From positions 436,001 through 500,000 of the forward strand of contig JAQFVV010006641.1 of the NCBI GenBank assembly GCA_028023455.1: a stretch of DNA of 64,000 nucleotides, given 5' to 3'. The DNA comes from Epiperipatus broadwayi. Lineage: Eukaryota > Onychophora > Udeonychophora > Euonychophora > Peripatidae. The position numbers were made by a program, and so were the translations under genes. Every line of letters starts with the position of its first letter. Positions within the stretch are counted from its first letter, which is position 1. The notes beneath the pieces are model-generated. The model worked only from the letters and a program-made list of their open reading frames with translations. It ran no database searches and was not told the origin of the DNA. Positions 1 through 12,795 of the stretch are shown piece after piece.

Positions 1-3000
1 AAATAACTAAGAGTTGGAAAAACAATATTTTTAAAATCAAAGATAACAATCTTTGATTTAGCTTAATTAACCTTTAGTTAAGTTTGAGGAGGGAAAATCA
101 ATAAAAATAAAAATAAAAACATGTTTCAAAAATAAATTAAATTTATAAAAAAAAAAATTCTAAAAACTATTTCATATTTTTGAAGAAAAAAATGATTGAA
201 TTTTTTTAAAAAAATGTTTCCAAATTTACACATATTAACTTAATGAAAATATTTAAAATTAATAATTCTTACAACATCAACAAATATTTTTTTACTATAT
301 CTGAAAATTTAGTGTGCACAAAAAATATATCTTTAACAATGTTTTTTTTTATTTGGTAGAGTCCTTTCTAATTATACTTTCAGGTTTAATCTTCTTTTTG
401 AAGAATTTTACACATGAATGTGATTAATTTATATTTTTTTTAGTGTGCAGTATTTCATTTCCAGATTAACACAGCAATCTTTTGTCCATTTACTTTTAAT
501 AAACTTCTCAAATAAAACTAACACAGACAAAAAAACTTCATGTTTTTGGTTGATGACAAGATTTCATATTACTTTATGAGATAACTTTTTTTACATTTTT
601 ATTCCAGTGAAGGCAGGTTACATAAAGAAGATGATTTCTAGCATTTAGCTGAATTTATCACATAGACTTTATTGTAGAAACTATTTTTATGATTAAATTT
701 GTAATATGCTAAAAGTCTGATTAAAATTATACAATAGCTTAGTTAAGATTAGTAGCTTGGTGAAGACTTCTGCTTTTTTATTTTTTGTCAGCAGGATTAT
801 GATTTTACTGCTCTCTTTTCAACAACTAAGTTAGGAATATTTTTTTCTTACAAGACTCTTGGGTTATCTGACTTATTTACTTTCCTATTATTTTTTTACT
901 AGAACAATCTTGTCTACAAGCCAATCACAATATATCTCTGACTTGATATTTTTCATAGAAACAACAATTAGAATTTTTTTTTACAAATACAATTAATTGT
1001 TATGCTATTTCCTTCTTAAATCATAGACAATAAAAAAACAAGTCACAAACTTAAATTAACATCATAAAATTATTGTCATTCTTTTCTGATTTTTTTTTAA
1101 AAAAAAAAGAAAAACAAGATAATCAGTTAAATATACCGATATGACATTCTGTAATGAAGAAAAATAAAAATGAATGACAATAACTCTAATTAAATAAAAT
1201 TTAACAAAAGTATTAAAATCTTATTATTTTTCTATTGAAATAACACTTTCTCTTTTAAGGTTAAAATTAATATCTATTAAATAATTTACAAAAACCATAA
1301 AATTATTTTTCTCTTATTTTTATAGTTTAAATTAAAAATACTAATTAATTATAATACTGAAGAGAGAGAACGAAAAAACAGCTTGTTTACATTATTGTAT
1401 AAATTTCTCTTCCTCTACACTTACTTAACCTCATTAAATATTCATATATTAAAATCATATTATTTAATGAATATGTTTGAGAAATCTCATACTATCATAT
1501 TGGAATTTTAAATATTTAGTTAATTGAACACCCATTATTATTATAAAAATATGCATGGGAAAATTAAATATTGTTTTCCCTATTAATTAAATAACTCTAC
1601 TCTAAATCTGAGGAACATGCTGCTAACTATTTAATTATTTTTAATGCATCTATGTTATGAACTGGTTATATTATACTGGTCATATATGGGAAATGAAATA
1701 GAGTTCAATCCCTTTATTGATCTTTTACTTTAATTCAGCCAATTTCATTTCACTATGAGAAAACTTTGTCACTCATGCTTAGCTGTACATTAACATTCCC
1801 ACAAACTTACAAGCTAGAATATAATTTTTAGGTCATTTTGGCTATTTGGTCAAAATAAATTCTCTCATTTTTTGATATATAGTTTTTATTTCTGGAGATT
1901 GGGTGACAATTGGCATAGCATATGACTGCCTGCTTTCAGCACTATGATGGGTAGAAAAACTTATCACAGAACAAAAGTTTGGAATGCAGCATGAGCACCA
2001 TAAAATCTATCTCTATTTTGGCCCCATGAAACTTACTACTCAGAGAGAAAATTGAATAAATGACCAAAGGAATGTTTTGTCAAATGGAATACCTTGCTCA
2101 TATACTTTATAAGTCTAATAGATTCCACACTCATGAAAGCAAGCTGTTTTTTTTGCAAATAATATACACTTTTATAAATATTGGTAACTTAACTGAATTA
2201 CAAGCAGACCATCTATCTAAAAGAAAAAATAAAGCCAAGTGGAAAACAGTTTTGCTTCAATATTTGATTTAAATTCAATATTGTTGGTATTTTTTGCAAG
2301 ATGTATTAAACCATATACACACATATTTATAAATAATAAAAATATTGAGATATCTCCTGTCAAGAATGTAAAATAAATCATGACAACATATTTCTCATTG
2401 GATCCAATTTAGGACTTGCTTTCTGCCATTGTGGATATTGGAAAAACCCCAAACCACTATTGACATAATTAAGTGATAAAATATTTCAAATAATATCCCT
2501 TAATTGATAATCAAGATATTCCAGATATTTTGTTTAATCAACGCAAAATATTGAAATTTCCATCAGAAATTCAATAAACAATTCCTTAAATGTTATATAA
2601 ATAAGCACGTTAAAAAAAATCAACATTTCAAAAACAATATTTGGAAAACATGCGCTTTTAGCAAACAACAAAATAAAATAAAAGAGCGAGAATAATCACA
2701 TAAACAAAAAATGAATAATTCATTCACAATCAAATATGAAAAAAAAAAAAAAAACAATATTTAGAAAATATTACTAATTAGTAAATAACCACATAAAAGT
2801 TATTATAATCATGAAAATCTTCAAATAACTAGAAATTAAGTATCAAAGATATTGGAAAATGGGCAAAAAGATTAACAAAAATTTTTAATTTCAAAAACAA
2901 TATTTACTAATTAATAAACGACTAAAAGTATTACTGCGACCACATCATCAAATATAAAAAATAACATTATTAGCATTATAAAAAAAAAAAAAAAAAAACA

Positions 3001-3239
3001 ATACTAAAGTATTTTACATTTAAAATATGATGGCAAAATGTGAACATGTATTGGCATTAACACAACTATGGCGGCAGAAAAAAAAATTGCATAAAACAAT
3101 ACAAGAAATAATATGTTTAAATCAAAGTATTTTAATTACACAGAAGAAAACGGTCACAAATCTTCATTATTAAAATCAGCAATGATAAAAAACAAACATT
3201 GCTGATATTATATAAAATTTAAAAGTGAAAAAGTAAAAC
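1..3239. other. AT-rich non-coding DNA
   Basis: No open reading frame here looks like a protein; the longest (2060-2272, 70 codons) has no recognisable domain or codon pattern. The stretch contains A and T homopolymer runs and scattered degenerate copies of an 'aaaaacaatattt' motif between about 2630 and 3000. I see no RNA gene, terminal repeat or promoter. Confidence 0.6.
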
Positions 3240-3246
3240 AATTTTT

Positions 3247-3640
3247 TAATGTTTATAAAAACATTTTAATTTCATCATCAACAAGCACCATATTTTAAAT
3301 GTCATCAAAAGTTTAACTATGAGATATATTAAAATTCTAACATATAGTGGTAGAATACAAATAAAGTGTAAAACTAAGAAATTCAATTATAAAACAAGAT
3401 GACCTGAAATGAAAGTATTTTAATTTTACAATGAAATAAGTATCATATTTCAAATGTCATCAAATATTAAATTACAAGAGATATATTACAATCCTTAGAC
3501 AAAACTTTAGAATACAGAAAAATGTGTATGACTAATGAATTGAATTACAAACAAATGTCTTAAAAAGTATTTTCATTTTGCAATTAATAAGCATCACATT
3601 TTAAATGTCATCAAATATTTAATTATAAAAAAAATATTAG
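3247..3640. repeat. Three-copy imperfect tandem repeat, period about 153 bp
   Basis: The phrase 'aaatgtcatcaaa' recurs at about 3297, 3450 and 3602, each time after a related stretch containing 'aagcaccatatttt'-like or 'aagcatcacatttt'-like sequence and followed by an 'aattacaagagatatatta'-like stretch. The spacing of 152-153 bp indicates a diverged three-unit tandem duplication. No coding potential is seen. Confidence 0.65.
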
Positions 3641-4139
3641 TAATGAATGTAAGCTGTGTATAAAAAAGATTAAATTTAATAAATAAAATTATAAAAATAT
3701 ATTACACATGATCAAAAGATAAAAAAAAAACTAAACCAAAATGAAATTTGAAATAGATTTTATATTACCTCAACAGCATGCAAACTGGGTCTAATACTTA
3801 ACATGTTAGACAAGAAAAAGTTTATTGGGTTACATTGTAATCCAAAAGGAAAAATCCATGATTTCTTACTTTTGGAGAGTGATAAACAAATTAAAAATTA
3901 CAACACACATTTTAAAGTGTATAAAATAATACAAATAATTTGCATGAATGAAATCCCAAAATATTTTATGTTGCTTATTTTTGATTAGTATATAGACATA
4001 ATATTACCAGTAAATACCCGAGAAAAGATGATGGTGAAAGGAAAAGTTGTTTTCATAATTGTTTTCATCTTATGAGGCATTTCAAAGGTTTAACACCTAA
4101 ATCTACATTGGAAAAAATACACCTTTTACCATTAAACTA

Positions 4140-5620
4140 AATTAAAGCAGATGTTTTTATTATATTGTAAATATTTTTATTTAATAATATTTTTTTTATT
4201 TGATGTCATTGTTTTCTTCATTAATAACAATAATAAACACATGTATCATTTTTGGAATGTTTTTATTTTTATTTTTTTAATATTTAATGTTTTTTATTTC
4301 TGATGACTGATGGCAAAATAGCAGTGATATTGATTTTTTGTTATGTATAAATAGATTTTTGTATATAGATAGAGAAGAAACTGAATAATAAATAAAAAGT
4401 ATTATATGTTTGTATCATTTTGTTCAAAATCACATTCCCTGGAGTTCTTGCATTTAAAGTTTGTCATGAGCAATGAATGATAGTAATTTGCACTTTTGTT
4501 AACTGTAACATTAAAATATTTAAATTTAAGAATGATATTACTTGTGTCAGTTTATGCATTTTTTTAACTACCACATTTACATTAAACCAGAATATGTTCA
4601 TTTAGCCACCATATATTAAAAGTAAAGTACTTTATTTTTGTTTTATTTTTTATAATGCTATTAATTTTACTTTTTGATTTTTGGGGGGCATATAAATATT
4701 TGGTTTTATAATTATGCTTCTTTTTATTAATTATTTACAGTAACATTTTTGTCATTTCATAATTATTAATATTTTTAATGTTTGTTTTTTAGAATTATTT
4801 GACTTTTTGTATGGTCACATAATTACACTTATTTTTTAGCATTTCCTCAATTCTAATATTTTTATATTTAATTCTTAGCATTGTTTGGGATTTTTAATGA
4901 TATAATAAAGTTAGTGTTTATGGTCAACCTATTTACTATTTATTAAGTATTGTTTTTGGTATTTAATTTTGATGACAATATATTTTATATTTTTGATCAT
5001 GTGACTTTTTTTAATCATTTACTTAACTATTGTTTTTGACATTTTTTATTCCCTGCACTTTTTTTTTATCCTGTATAAGTTTTTGCAATTTTTTTTTTGC
5101 ATTAGGTTTTGCTTTTAAGAACACTTGATAATTACAGGTAATAAATATAGTTCTGATGAAAAAATATTTTAATAAAATATCATTTTTTTTCTTCTATGTT
5201 AAGCACATAGTTTAAAATTGTTTAATACTTCATTTTATCAGGTTCATTTAATTTTAAAAGAGATTTTAATATAAATTTCGATATAATCAGTTAGTTATTT
5301 CAGCATTTTCTAGTTATTAAAATTTGTAAATTTTGTTCTTTATATGCTATATTTTAAATTAAAGTACTTTAATATTATTTTTAATTTTTTATTATGCTAA
5401 TTTTTCTCATTTCTTAATTGGTAATATCTGATAAATATTCTCTTTTGATATCAGACTTTTATTTTTGGTCATGTAATTCATTATATTTTTTTGTTCATTT
5501 TCTAATTACTATTTTTCACTTTTGATTTTTTAGTCATGTGATTACACTTATTTCTATAAAAATTCTATTATGTTTGTTGTTTTTTTTTTGTTTTTTATAT
5601 GAAAATTGCAATTTTTATGT
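4140..5620. repeat. T-rich stretch with degenerate repeated motif
   Basis: The + strand is markedly T-rich. Variants of 'ggtcatgtgattacactta' (for example near 4812, 4996, 5465 and 5532) recur in front of T-rich 'tttagcattt...aattattaat' segments. This suggests a heavily diverged minisatellite or repeated decayed insertions. Unit boundaries cannot be drawn by eye. Confidence 0.35.
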
Positions 5621-8192
5621 GGACTGGATAAAATGTCTGGAACAATTTGTTATAAAAATTTGGTGGTATTATCTGATATCCTTTATTGTTTAGTTGTGAT
5701 TGTGATCGTTTTGGGGCTTCTTCTGGAACTCAAAATGGCAGATTGCACATGCTAAATTATTGTCCCATTTATTATAGTTGATATTTTAAATATAAAGTAT
5801 CATTGCTACTAAAAGCTATAATACCCTAAAAATGGATGTTCACAGATACAGTTATTTCAATTTAATCATGCTACAATCTAAAACTTTAGCAATCTTTGGT
5901 GCTCTTTCTTTCCATGATATTTTATAAACAAAGTGAGAAAAATGTTACTTCACATGATCTTAGTTTAAATTATGCATAAAAATAATTAATATTGCACATG
6001 CTAACATGAGAAGAAAACAACTTTCCTAACATCTTATCTCAAGATACCTGAATTTGTAATATTAAAATTGTGTACTCCGTTTGATATGTTTGTATGTGTG
6101 TTATACGTAAACGCTATTAGCTATCTTTTAAAAAACTAATGAATAAATAGATGATGATTTACCCTTATGAAATGTTAAAAAATTAAATAAAAATGTTTTT
6201 ATAGCTATGTCAAATACACAAACCCATATATATATATCAAATACACAAACCCATATATATATATATATATTGCAATGGATCGTAATTGCTGCATTCTATT
6301 TAAATTGAAGAAAGAAGGTCCCAAACGTTAGTTTCAATTGTAATGGATAAAATTCAACGACATATCTCTGGATCATTTTTCCATTCTGATAAATGAGGAA
6401 ATAATGAATCAAGCCTCACGTTTGAAGTGTCATTTGAAATAGTACGTTATTAATAATATATCATATTTATATACACACACAACCATATGATTTGATGACA
6501 ATTGTAATGGAAAATATAGTAAATTAATATAAATGAAGAAAAAGGAATTTAAATATCGGTAATTAATGTAGCATGTCATATATACCATAGTAAAAGATGA
6601 TATGGCCTAAATTATTGAGCAGCATTTATAATGGATAGATTATATTAGAAATAAGAAAAGATTTAAATAAGATATAACTATGAGGCACTCATAAATCAAC
6701 CGAGTTTCATAGTAATTTGTCACTATAACAAAATGCATATACAATGCAAGAAGAAATAATATGAAGATAATAAATGTAATACCTATTTAATAGCATTTGT
6801 GTAAATATATCAAGTTGAAACAAAATAAATTACTTCAAAATAAAAATATCAAACTATAATATTACCACGGCTAACTATATCACAAACTTAATAATCTTGA
6901 GCATTGACTGAAATATATTGCTAATTAGGTCTCAGGGCTAATTTAACTTATGTTTAATTATATACTAAATACATTTCGGAACAAAAGGAATTTTATTAAA
7001 TCCAAAATATATTTATTCAATTGACATTACCATTTTTTTTTATACTTCCACATTGACTAGTTGGTAGAACTGCTGTACTAAAAATAAAGAAAAAGAAAAT
7101 TAATAAATCTCAAATAAAACTCAAAATCATTCTTTTATATAAAATAACTGATATAGCTTTATTTTAACATCGAAACTTTATATTTATAACAGCATACATA
7201 TGCATATATACATATTTGAGGAAACATGAAAATAATTTTTACTTTGCAAATACTTTTTTTTTATCTATAAACTAAGTATAGATGTTATGAAATAGGATAA
7301 ATATACAAATCAATAAACAAATTGGAGATATCTTGTTGTATCAATAATCTAAATTATATATGTACTTCTTTAATACATTTCTTTTAAATACTACTTTAAA
7401 TAAATATCAATTAGAAATAGCAAATGACTAAATGATTAAATTAGCAAATAATAAATGAATTCAATGAATGAGGCATTTCTTAAAAGTCACTTATACACAT
7501 ATAAGTTATGAATTCATTGTCCATATAATGTAAATCAGCTAAGTAAACATTTAAAAATAACTAAGTAATTTACATTTACATTGGAAAAGTTTTAGATGAA
7601 TACAGCATATACATAACATGTGTGGACTATACTAACTGACCATATGCTTATGAATTCAAACATTTATAATTACTGAACATTGTTGGTTGGTTTGTAAAAT
7701 GATTAAAAATCATGATAACACAATACACAGACATTCTTATAATCTAAAGCACTAATATAGTTGAGTACATCCTAAAGGAATCCATACTTCAAACAAACTT
7801 ATCCTGGTATTGCATACTAAAATACAAGCATCTTCACCTACTATGATGGAAAATTTAAATTAAATCTCATGAGTTATAAATCAAAAGAGGACTCTATAAT
7901 GCAGCTATCAAAAAAATCAAAAGAGTGGTGGCTTCCAAAGTATCACCTACATTTGAGGTAAAAGAAGATGCCTGGACCCACCATCACTAGAAATAAGCAC
8001 TATCACTCATGGATGAATAACTAATAGGAATGGGAACTTATCCACTCTATCCAGTAACAATATTAACTGTACTAAATAAGGCCTGATATATTAAAGCTAT
8101 TCTACAACTAACAATACCAAGATAATAAAAAAAACAACTCTACAATAATGGACTAAAGTTATTACTATAATTTTAACCTCAATAAATAATAA
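5621..8192. other. AT-rich non-coding DNA
   Basis: No supported gene. A short tandem duplication ending in (TA)n ('caaatacacaaacccatata') occurs twice at about 6206-6270. The remainder is unique-looking AT-rich sequence up to the target duplication of the hAT element. Confidence 0.55.
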
Positions 8193-8210
8193 GTAATGTC
8201 CAGGGCCGGC
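8193..8210. repeat. hAT left boundary: 8-bp target duplication and terminal repeat
   Basis: The octamer gtaatgtc (8193-8200) directly precedes the terminus CAGGGCCGGC (8201-8210). The same octamer follows the opposite terminus at 12788-12795. An exact 8-bp duplication with CAGGG-type termini is the standard hAT insertion signature. The CAGGGCCGGC start followed by GGCGCC-containing subterminal sequence is typical of ZMYM-type hAT elements. Confidence 0.95.
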
Positions 8211-8275
8211 GCTGGGTACTAGGCGCCCGCATGCAAATTTGATTTTGGCGCCCCTGTCAATATGTATGTTTACTA

Positions 8276-8935
8276 AGGTGACCCGACCATGTCCCGTGGC
8301 GGTTTAAAAAAGTCATGATTTTTAGAAAGAATGCACGATGTAATGCTATTTTTGATATCAAAAATAGCATAAAATTGATTGTTAAATTATATATTATTTC
8401 ATACAAATGGTTTGTATGAAATAATATATAATTTAACACGGCAAATTTAGATGTTAGAAAAATTTGCAGAAATTTTAAAAATAATGTGTTTGTTAAAAAT
8501 AGACAGAGTGATTCAAATATATATATATATATATAATAAATTAAAAAAAAATAATGTTTCAGATTAAAATATTTAAATGTTTAAAATAATTTTGAAAAAC
8601 ATTTACATATTTTAATCTCAAATATTTTTTTTTTTTTTAAATTTCATATTTATTATTTGCGTCACTGTCTGTTTTTAACAAACCCATTATTTTTAAAATT
8701 TTTGCTAATTTTTCTAACCTCTAAATTTATGCAAATATTAGCAAATTTAATAATAAATTTACAATTTATAAATGAAATAATTTTAAAAAAAGATAATATT
8801 ACAAACATACATATTTAATTTATTATTATTAATGTACGCTATATCTATATAAACGCTCCATATAAACCAAATTTTTAATCACCCCCCCCCCGGTCAATGG
8901 TGTCCCGTTTTACCAATGTTAAAATCTGGTCACTT
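8276..8935. mobile_element. Candidate 660-bp TA-flanked MITE nested in the hAT element
   Basis: AGGTGACC at 8276-8283 and its near complement GGTCACTT at 8928-8935 form an 8-bp inverted repeat with one mismatch, flanked on both sides by TA (8274-8275 and 8936-8937). Both ends also carry a nearby gtcccg motif. Inside, long inverted arms (about 8451-8519 and 8656-8719, roughly 65 bp each and similar) and smaller palindromes could give a foldback structure. There is no ORF. A TA target and short inverted repeats suggest a Tc1/mariner-type MITE, but the superfamily is not established. Confidence 0.42.
8343..8437. repeat. Two adjacent perfect palindromes
   Basis: Bases 8343-8370 are a perfect 28-bp palindrome with two 14-bp halves. 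Bases 8381-8407 and 8411-8437 are perfect 27-bp inverted arms around the 3-bp spacer tgg. Both lie inside the nested candidate MITE and would form strong hairpins in single-stranded DNA or RNA. Confidence 0.9.
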
Positions 8936-9084
8936 TAATGTATACCACCTACATGTTATAAATATTAGTGTACAAAATCTTTCTAAGGGAAACAAACAAG
9001 GCAATGTAAATAAATAATTTTTAATATTAAAAAAAAAAGAAAATACAGTTAAAAAAAGTAAATGCATTACAAAACATGTTATAA

Positions 9085-11592
9085 TTATAATAATTTTATA
9101 CTCCTTGACTTCATATTAATAAGCCTTGATATGATTGTATTTATTTCCAGTTCTGCACAAATATCATTTTCAATAGCAATTAATGCCAAATTAACAAGCC
9201 GTTTTTGTGACATAGTTGTTCTCAAGTAAGTTTTAATTAATTTTAACTTAGAAAAAGAGCGTTCACCGCTTGCAACACTAACAGGTAATGTTAATAATAT
9301 TCTTAAAGCTATTGATAAGTTTGGCATAGATAAATTATTAGAAACTATAAAATTAAGTGTTTCGAAAGGGTTTTGAGAATTTAAAAAATCCTTTTGAAAA
9401 ATATCTCGAAAAGCACATAATTCGTTGAATAAATCTGTAGCATTAATATCTTTACTGTTATCAAATTTCAAAATATTTTCTAAATCTTTGCATTTTGCTT
9501 GTAACTCGCTCTTATTAATTTCTGATATTTTATATAGAAAATTGAAATTATTATAACATGCTTTGAGGAGTTCAAAGCGTTCTGTTAAAGAATTAATCGC
9601 TACATCTAAAAGTGTAAAAAACATGTTTATTTTAAATTTTTCTTCAGGTATTTGAGGTGTTTCGTTCTGATGCTCGTAATCAAATTGACGAGTTTTTTTC
9701 CGTTGTTGAACTTCTTTGGCAGTTTTAAATTCTTTCTCTCCATCAACCTCTTCGCTAAGTTCATCTGCAATTTTGAGAATGTTTTTGAAATTTGAATCTG
9801 ATCGATATTCTCGTAAAAATTTATTTAGATTTGCGATCGATTCTAAAGCAAGTGTAGCATTCATATTTACATTTTGGAGCATTTTACTGACAGGATTTAT
9901 TCTATTTAATATATCATGCCAAATTATTAAAGAACAAATAAATTTGTAATCCTTAAGGTTAGTGCAGAGTGATTGAGCTTCATGTTGAATTTCTCTATTA
10001 AAAGATTCGTTGTTCATTATTTCATAGAGTGCATCATAAATTTCACCCAACTGATACCGAAGAGGCCGGATTGCATCAATTCTGCTTTCCCATCGTGTTT
10101 CTGATGGTTGTTTTAGAGTTAAAGTTTTAATAAATTTTAAAAGGATTGACCACCGTTTATAAGATGATGAAAAAAAATTGTATATTTTTTGAACAATTGC
10201 AAAAAAAAAACAATTGTTTCTACATTGACTTTGGCGGCATCGTTTATGATTAAGTTTAAAGAATGAGCAGCACATGGTACGTAAAATGCATGAGGGTTTT
10301 TGGTTAAAATCAAATTTTGAAGTCCAGCCTTTTTGCCTTTCATGTTGGCCCCATTATCATACCCTTGACCACGCATGTCTTCAATGGGAATCTTCCATTT
10401 TTCCAGTTGTTCAATTATTGTTGTACATAAACCTCATCCAGTGGAATCTGTTATATCTATGAAACCTAAAAAGTTTTCTCTAATTTTAACCGTTCCATTA
10501 TTACAAAAAAACGAAGTGAATAATTATGGTCATTTGTTCAGTTTTACTTGCATCTGGTGTACAATCTAAAATAATAGAATAATATTTGGATTTCTTTATC
10601 GATAATAAAATTGTTTCCCTAATTGCTGTACTTAAAATTTCCAATAATTCATTTTGGCTATCTTTGCTCAAATAATGTACTCTATTGTTTTGATCTAGGG
10701 CCCTCTCAACATGATTTTCCATAACAGGATCAAACTTCGCAAATAATTCAATTAATTTTAAAAAATTTCCGTTATTTTTTTCGTATAATTTATCAGATGA
10801 TCCGTGAAATGCTAAATTTTGACTACCAAGGAATTTGATAATTTCAATCAGCCGTTCCAAAACACTCCTCCAATGTTTCTTTTCCATTTCATATAAATTT
10901 TGAGATTGACAATCAATAGTAATTTTGTTTTTTAATCTTTTCTCAAGTTCATTCCAATTCAATAAACTTTTCATGTGAGCCATACTAGTTTCATGTCTGT
11001 GTAAAGTTGTACTTAAATTTCTCCAATTATTGTATCCTTCTATGAGGCTAGATTCAGTAGATCCAAAAACTTTGCAACAAAAGCAAAACACAGAGTTCAA
11101 AATTTCGGAATAAATAAGCCATTTTCGAAAAACTACTTCTCCGTTTTCCATTTTTCTATTATAATATACATCAGAAAATTTACGGCCATGTACATCGTTC
11201 GGATATATAATATCTTTCTTTTGAACAGGCCCCGTTTCTACTAAAATAACACGTAGTTTGTCATCGATTTTATTCCATTCAACTGGATCTTCTAAATTTG
11301 TACACATTTGATATGATATTGGCACAATGACTTTGTTGTCACTTAACTGTTTCTTACTAAAATCTTGTTCAATATTTTCAACAGTTCCCTGTGATCTAGA
11401 TGATGTGCACGGTTCTGGTTCTTGTTGAGTATAAGCTATTTCAGAAGCAGTTGATATTTTAAGATATTTATTAAGTGATCCACTTTGTTTTTTAATGTTT
11501 GCTATTTTTTCAGCTTGGCGTTTATGATTTTGTGCACCGGATAGTTTTTTCTTAGTTTTTGATTCCATATTACTTTTACTCATGAACGCCAC
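9085..11592 (-). pseudogene. hAT transposase (ZMYM1/DUF4371 type), broken by two frameshifts and a stop
   Basis: This is the decayed transposase that would have cut and reinserted the element. The first part (11592-10501, 363 codons) has a basic N-terminus, a TTF-type zinc-finger region with a CFCC cluster near residue 170 and a later HETSMAH histidine segment, and then a DUF4371 region with the ILDCTPD motif that carries a predicted catalytic aspartate. Reading then shifts frame in an A7 run (10505-10511 on +). A TGA follows at 10438-10440 inside a D-S-T-G context. The frame continues with RGQGYDNGANMKG and the CxxH motif PCAAH. A second shift at the A10 run (10201-10210) leads to the last 370 or so codons, ending with the hAT dimerisation motif (LPVSVASGERSFSKLKLIK). 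All domains are present in order, so the loss is recent or partly a sequencing artefact. The ATG at 11592 is the first in frame; methionines 4 and 9 are alternatives. Confidence 0.93.
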
Positions 11593-12670
11593 TTTAAAAT
11601 AATTTTCAAATGTAATAAATAAATAAATACGGACTCTAATTTATATATTTACATCATGTATCTTAATACTTAAGATTATATATCGCTAATTTAGATGTCC
11701 AACACAAATTACTTCTTGCGCCAAAATACAAAACTCTATACGCGGAGGGGAAGAAGTTGTTTAACTTGTTTACCTAAAAAGGCAGCTAATAAATTGGAAA
11801 TATTCAGCCATTGACATTAAAAATGGTCAGGTTTTAAAATAACTCAAGTGTCCAGTTTTTTACGCTTGATTGAACATTTTAGTTTTACCATTGGCAAGAT
11901 TTTCTTTTGTTATCATATATTTTTCTAATTAACACAGGTGGCCTGCCAGGCCTGATTTGCGATTTCAATAGAAAATTTCCTGGGATTATAATTATTGTTT
12001 ACAAGTTCTTACTAAGATTTTAAAATTTGCGATAAACATCATAAGCAAACGTATGTAATTAATTTGCAAACCTAATTAGTATGCAGAAAAAATAGACTTT
12101 TGACAACGATTAAAATATATAAAATAAAAAGTAAACTGAAAATTATATTAAGTTTACTGGAATTATACCTATAATATATATTACATACACGTTCGAATAT
12201 TTATATCAAATTATTATTTAAATAAAAAATTAGAAAATGTTTTATTTTGCAATATTATAATCGTTTCTTACGATTTCAAAATTATGTACATGATCTAATA
12301 TATATATACACATATACATACATAAGTTCTAATTTATAATACTTTTAGTGTGTGTTTATTTATATATTTGCTAGCAGAAAGTTACTTATAGTTTACTATA
12401 AGCAGTACTATATATATATAAACATTGCAATATGAAATTTGTAATATAATAAACTTTATGTTTAGTTTATTGTTCATGATAAATAATAGATTTGATTGTT
12501 TTATATTTTTAATATTAAGCAGAGCTTGTGTGCAGGCCTGCTTGTGTGTGTCATTTAATAAGATATAATATGACTTCATATGATTTTCAATAATCTACTC
12601 TCAATAATTTTTGTAAATAAACATTTGAGAATAATATTCTTCAAATGTGAGTATTTTTGTTAGTAGAGTT
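11593..12670 (-). other. Non-coding 5' region of the hAT element
   Basis: This part of the transposon, upstream of the transposase start and inside the right terminus, has no supported ORF. It is AT-rich with short (TA)n patches, for example 12298-12310. It would contain the transposase promoter, but no core motif can be assigned with confidence. Confidence 0.5.
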
Positions 12671-12777
12671 TTAATTTCTCAGGGATGGCGCCTTCTTTTT
12701 CAGATGCTAATCTCTCAGTGATGGCGCCTCCTTCTGCCAGCGCCCGCATGCCTAGCATGCGTTGCATGCCCGCTTCC

Positions 12778-12795
12778 GCCGGCCCTGGTAATGTC
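12778..12795. repeat. hAT right boundary: terminal repeat and target duplication
   Basis: GCCGGCCCTG (12778-12787) is the reverse complement of the left terminus. It is followed by gtaatgtc (12788-12795), identical to the octamer before the left end. Confidence 0.95.

Larger units (their letters stand above)
8201..12787 (-). mobile_element. Complete hAT-superfamily DNA transposon with decayed ZMYM1-like transposase
   Basis: The element is 4587 bp long with both ends present. The terminal inverted repeat CAGGGCCGGC (8201-8210) matches the complement of GCCGGCCCTG (12778-12787), and an identical 8-bp duplication, gtaatgtc, flanks it. Subterminal GGCGCC motifs occur at both ends, including two direct copies of 'ctcag(g/t)gatggcgcc' near 12678 and 12715. 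The transposase is read on the minus strand between 11592 and 9085. The 1.2 kb between it and the right end is non-coding and presumably holds the promoter. A second small element appears to have inserted into the left subterminal region. The exact target duplication suggests fairly recent insertion, although the coding sequence is broken. Confidence 0.93.

Noticed and set aside
3247-3640. CRISPR-like array
   Set aside because: Repeats are long, imperfect and lack spacer structure; this is animal-type DNA.
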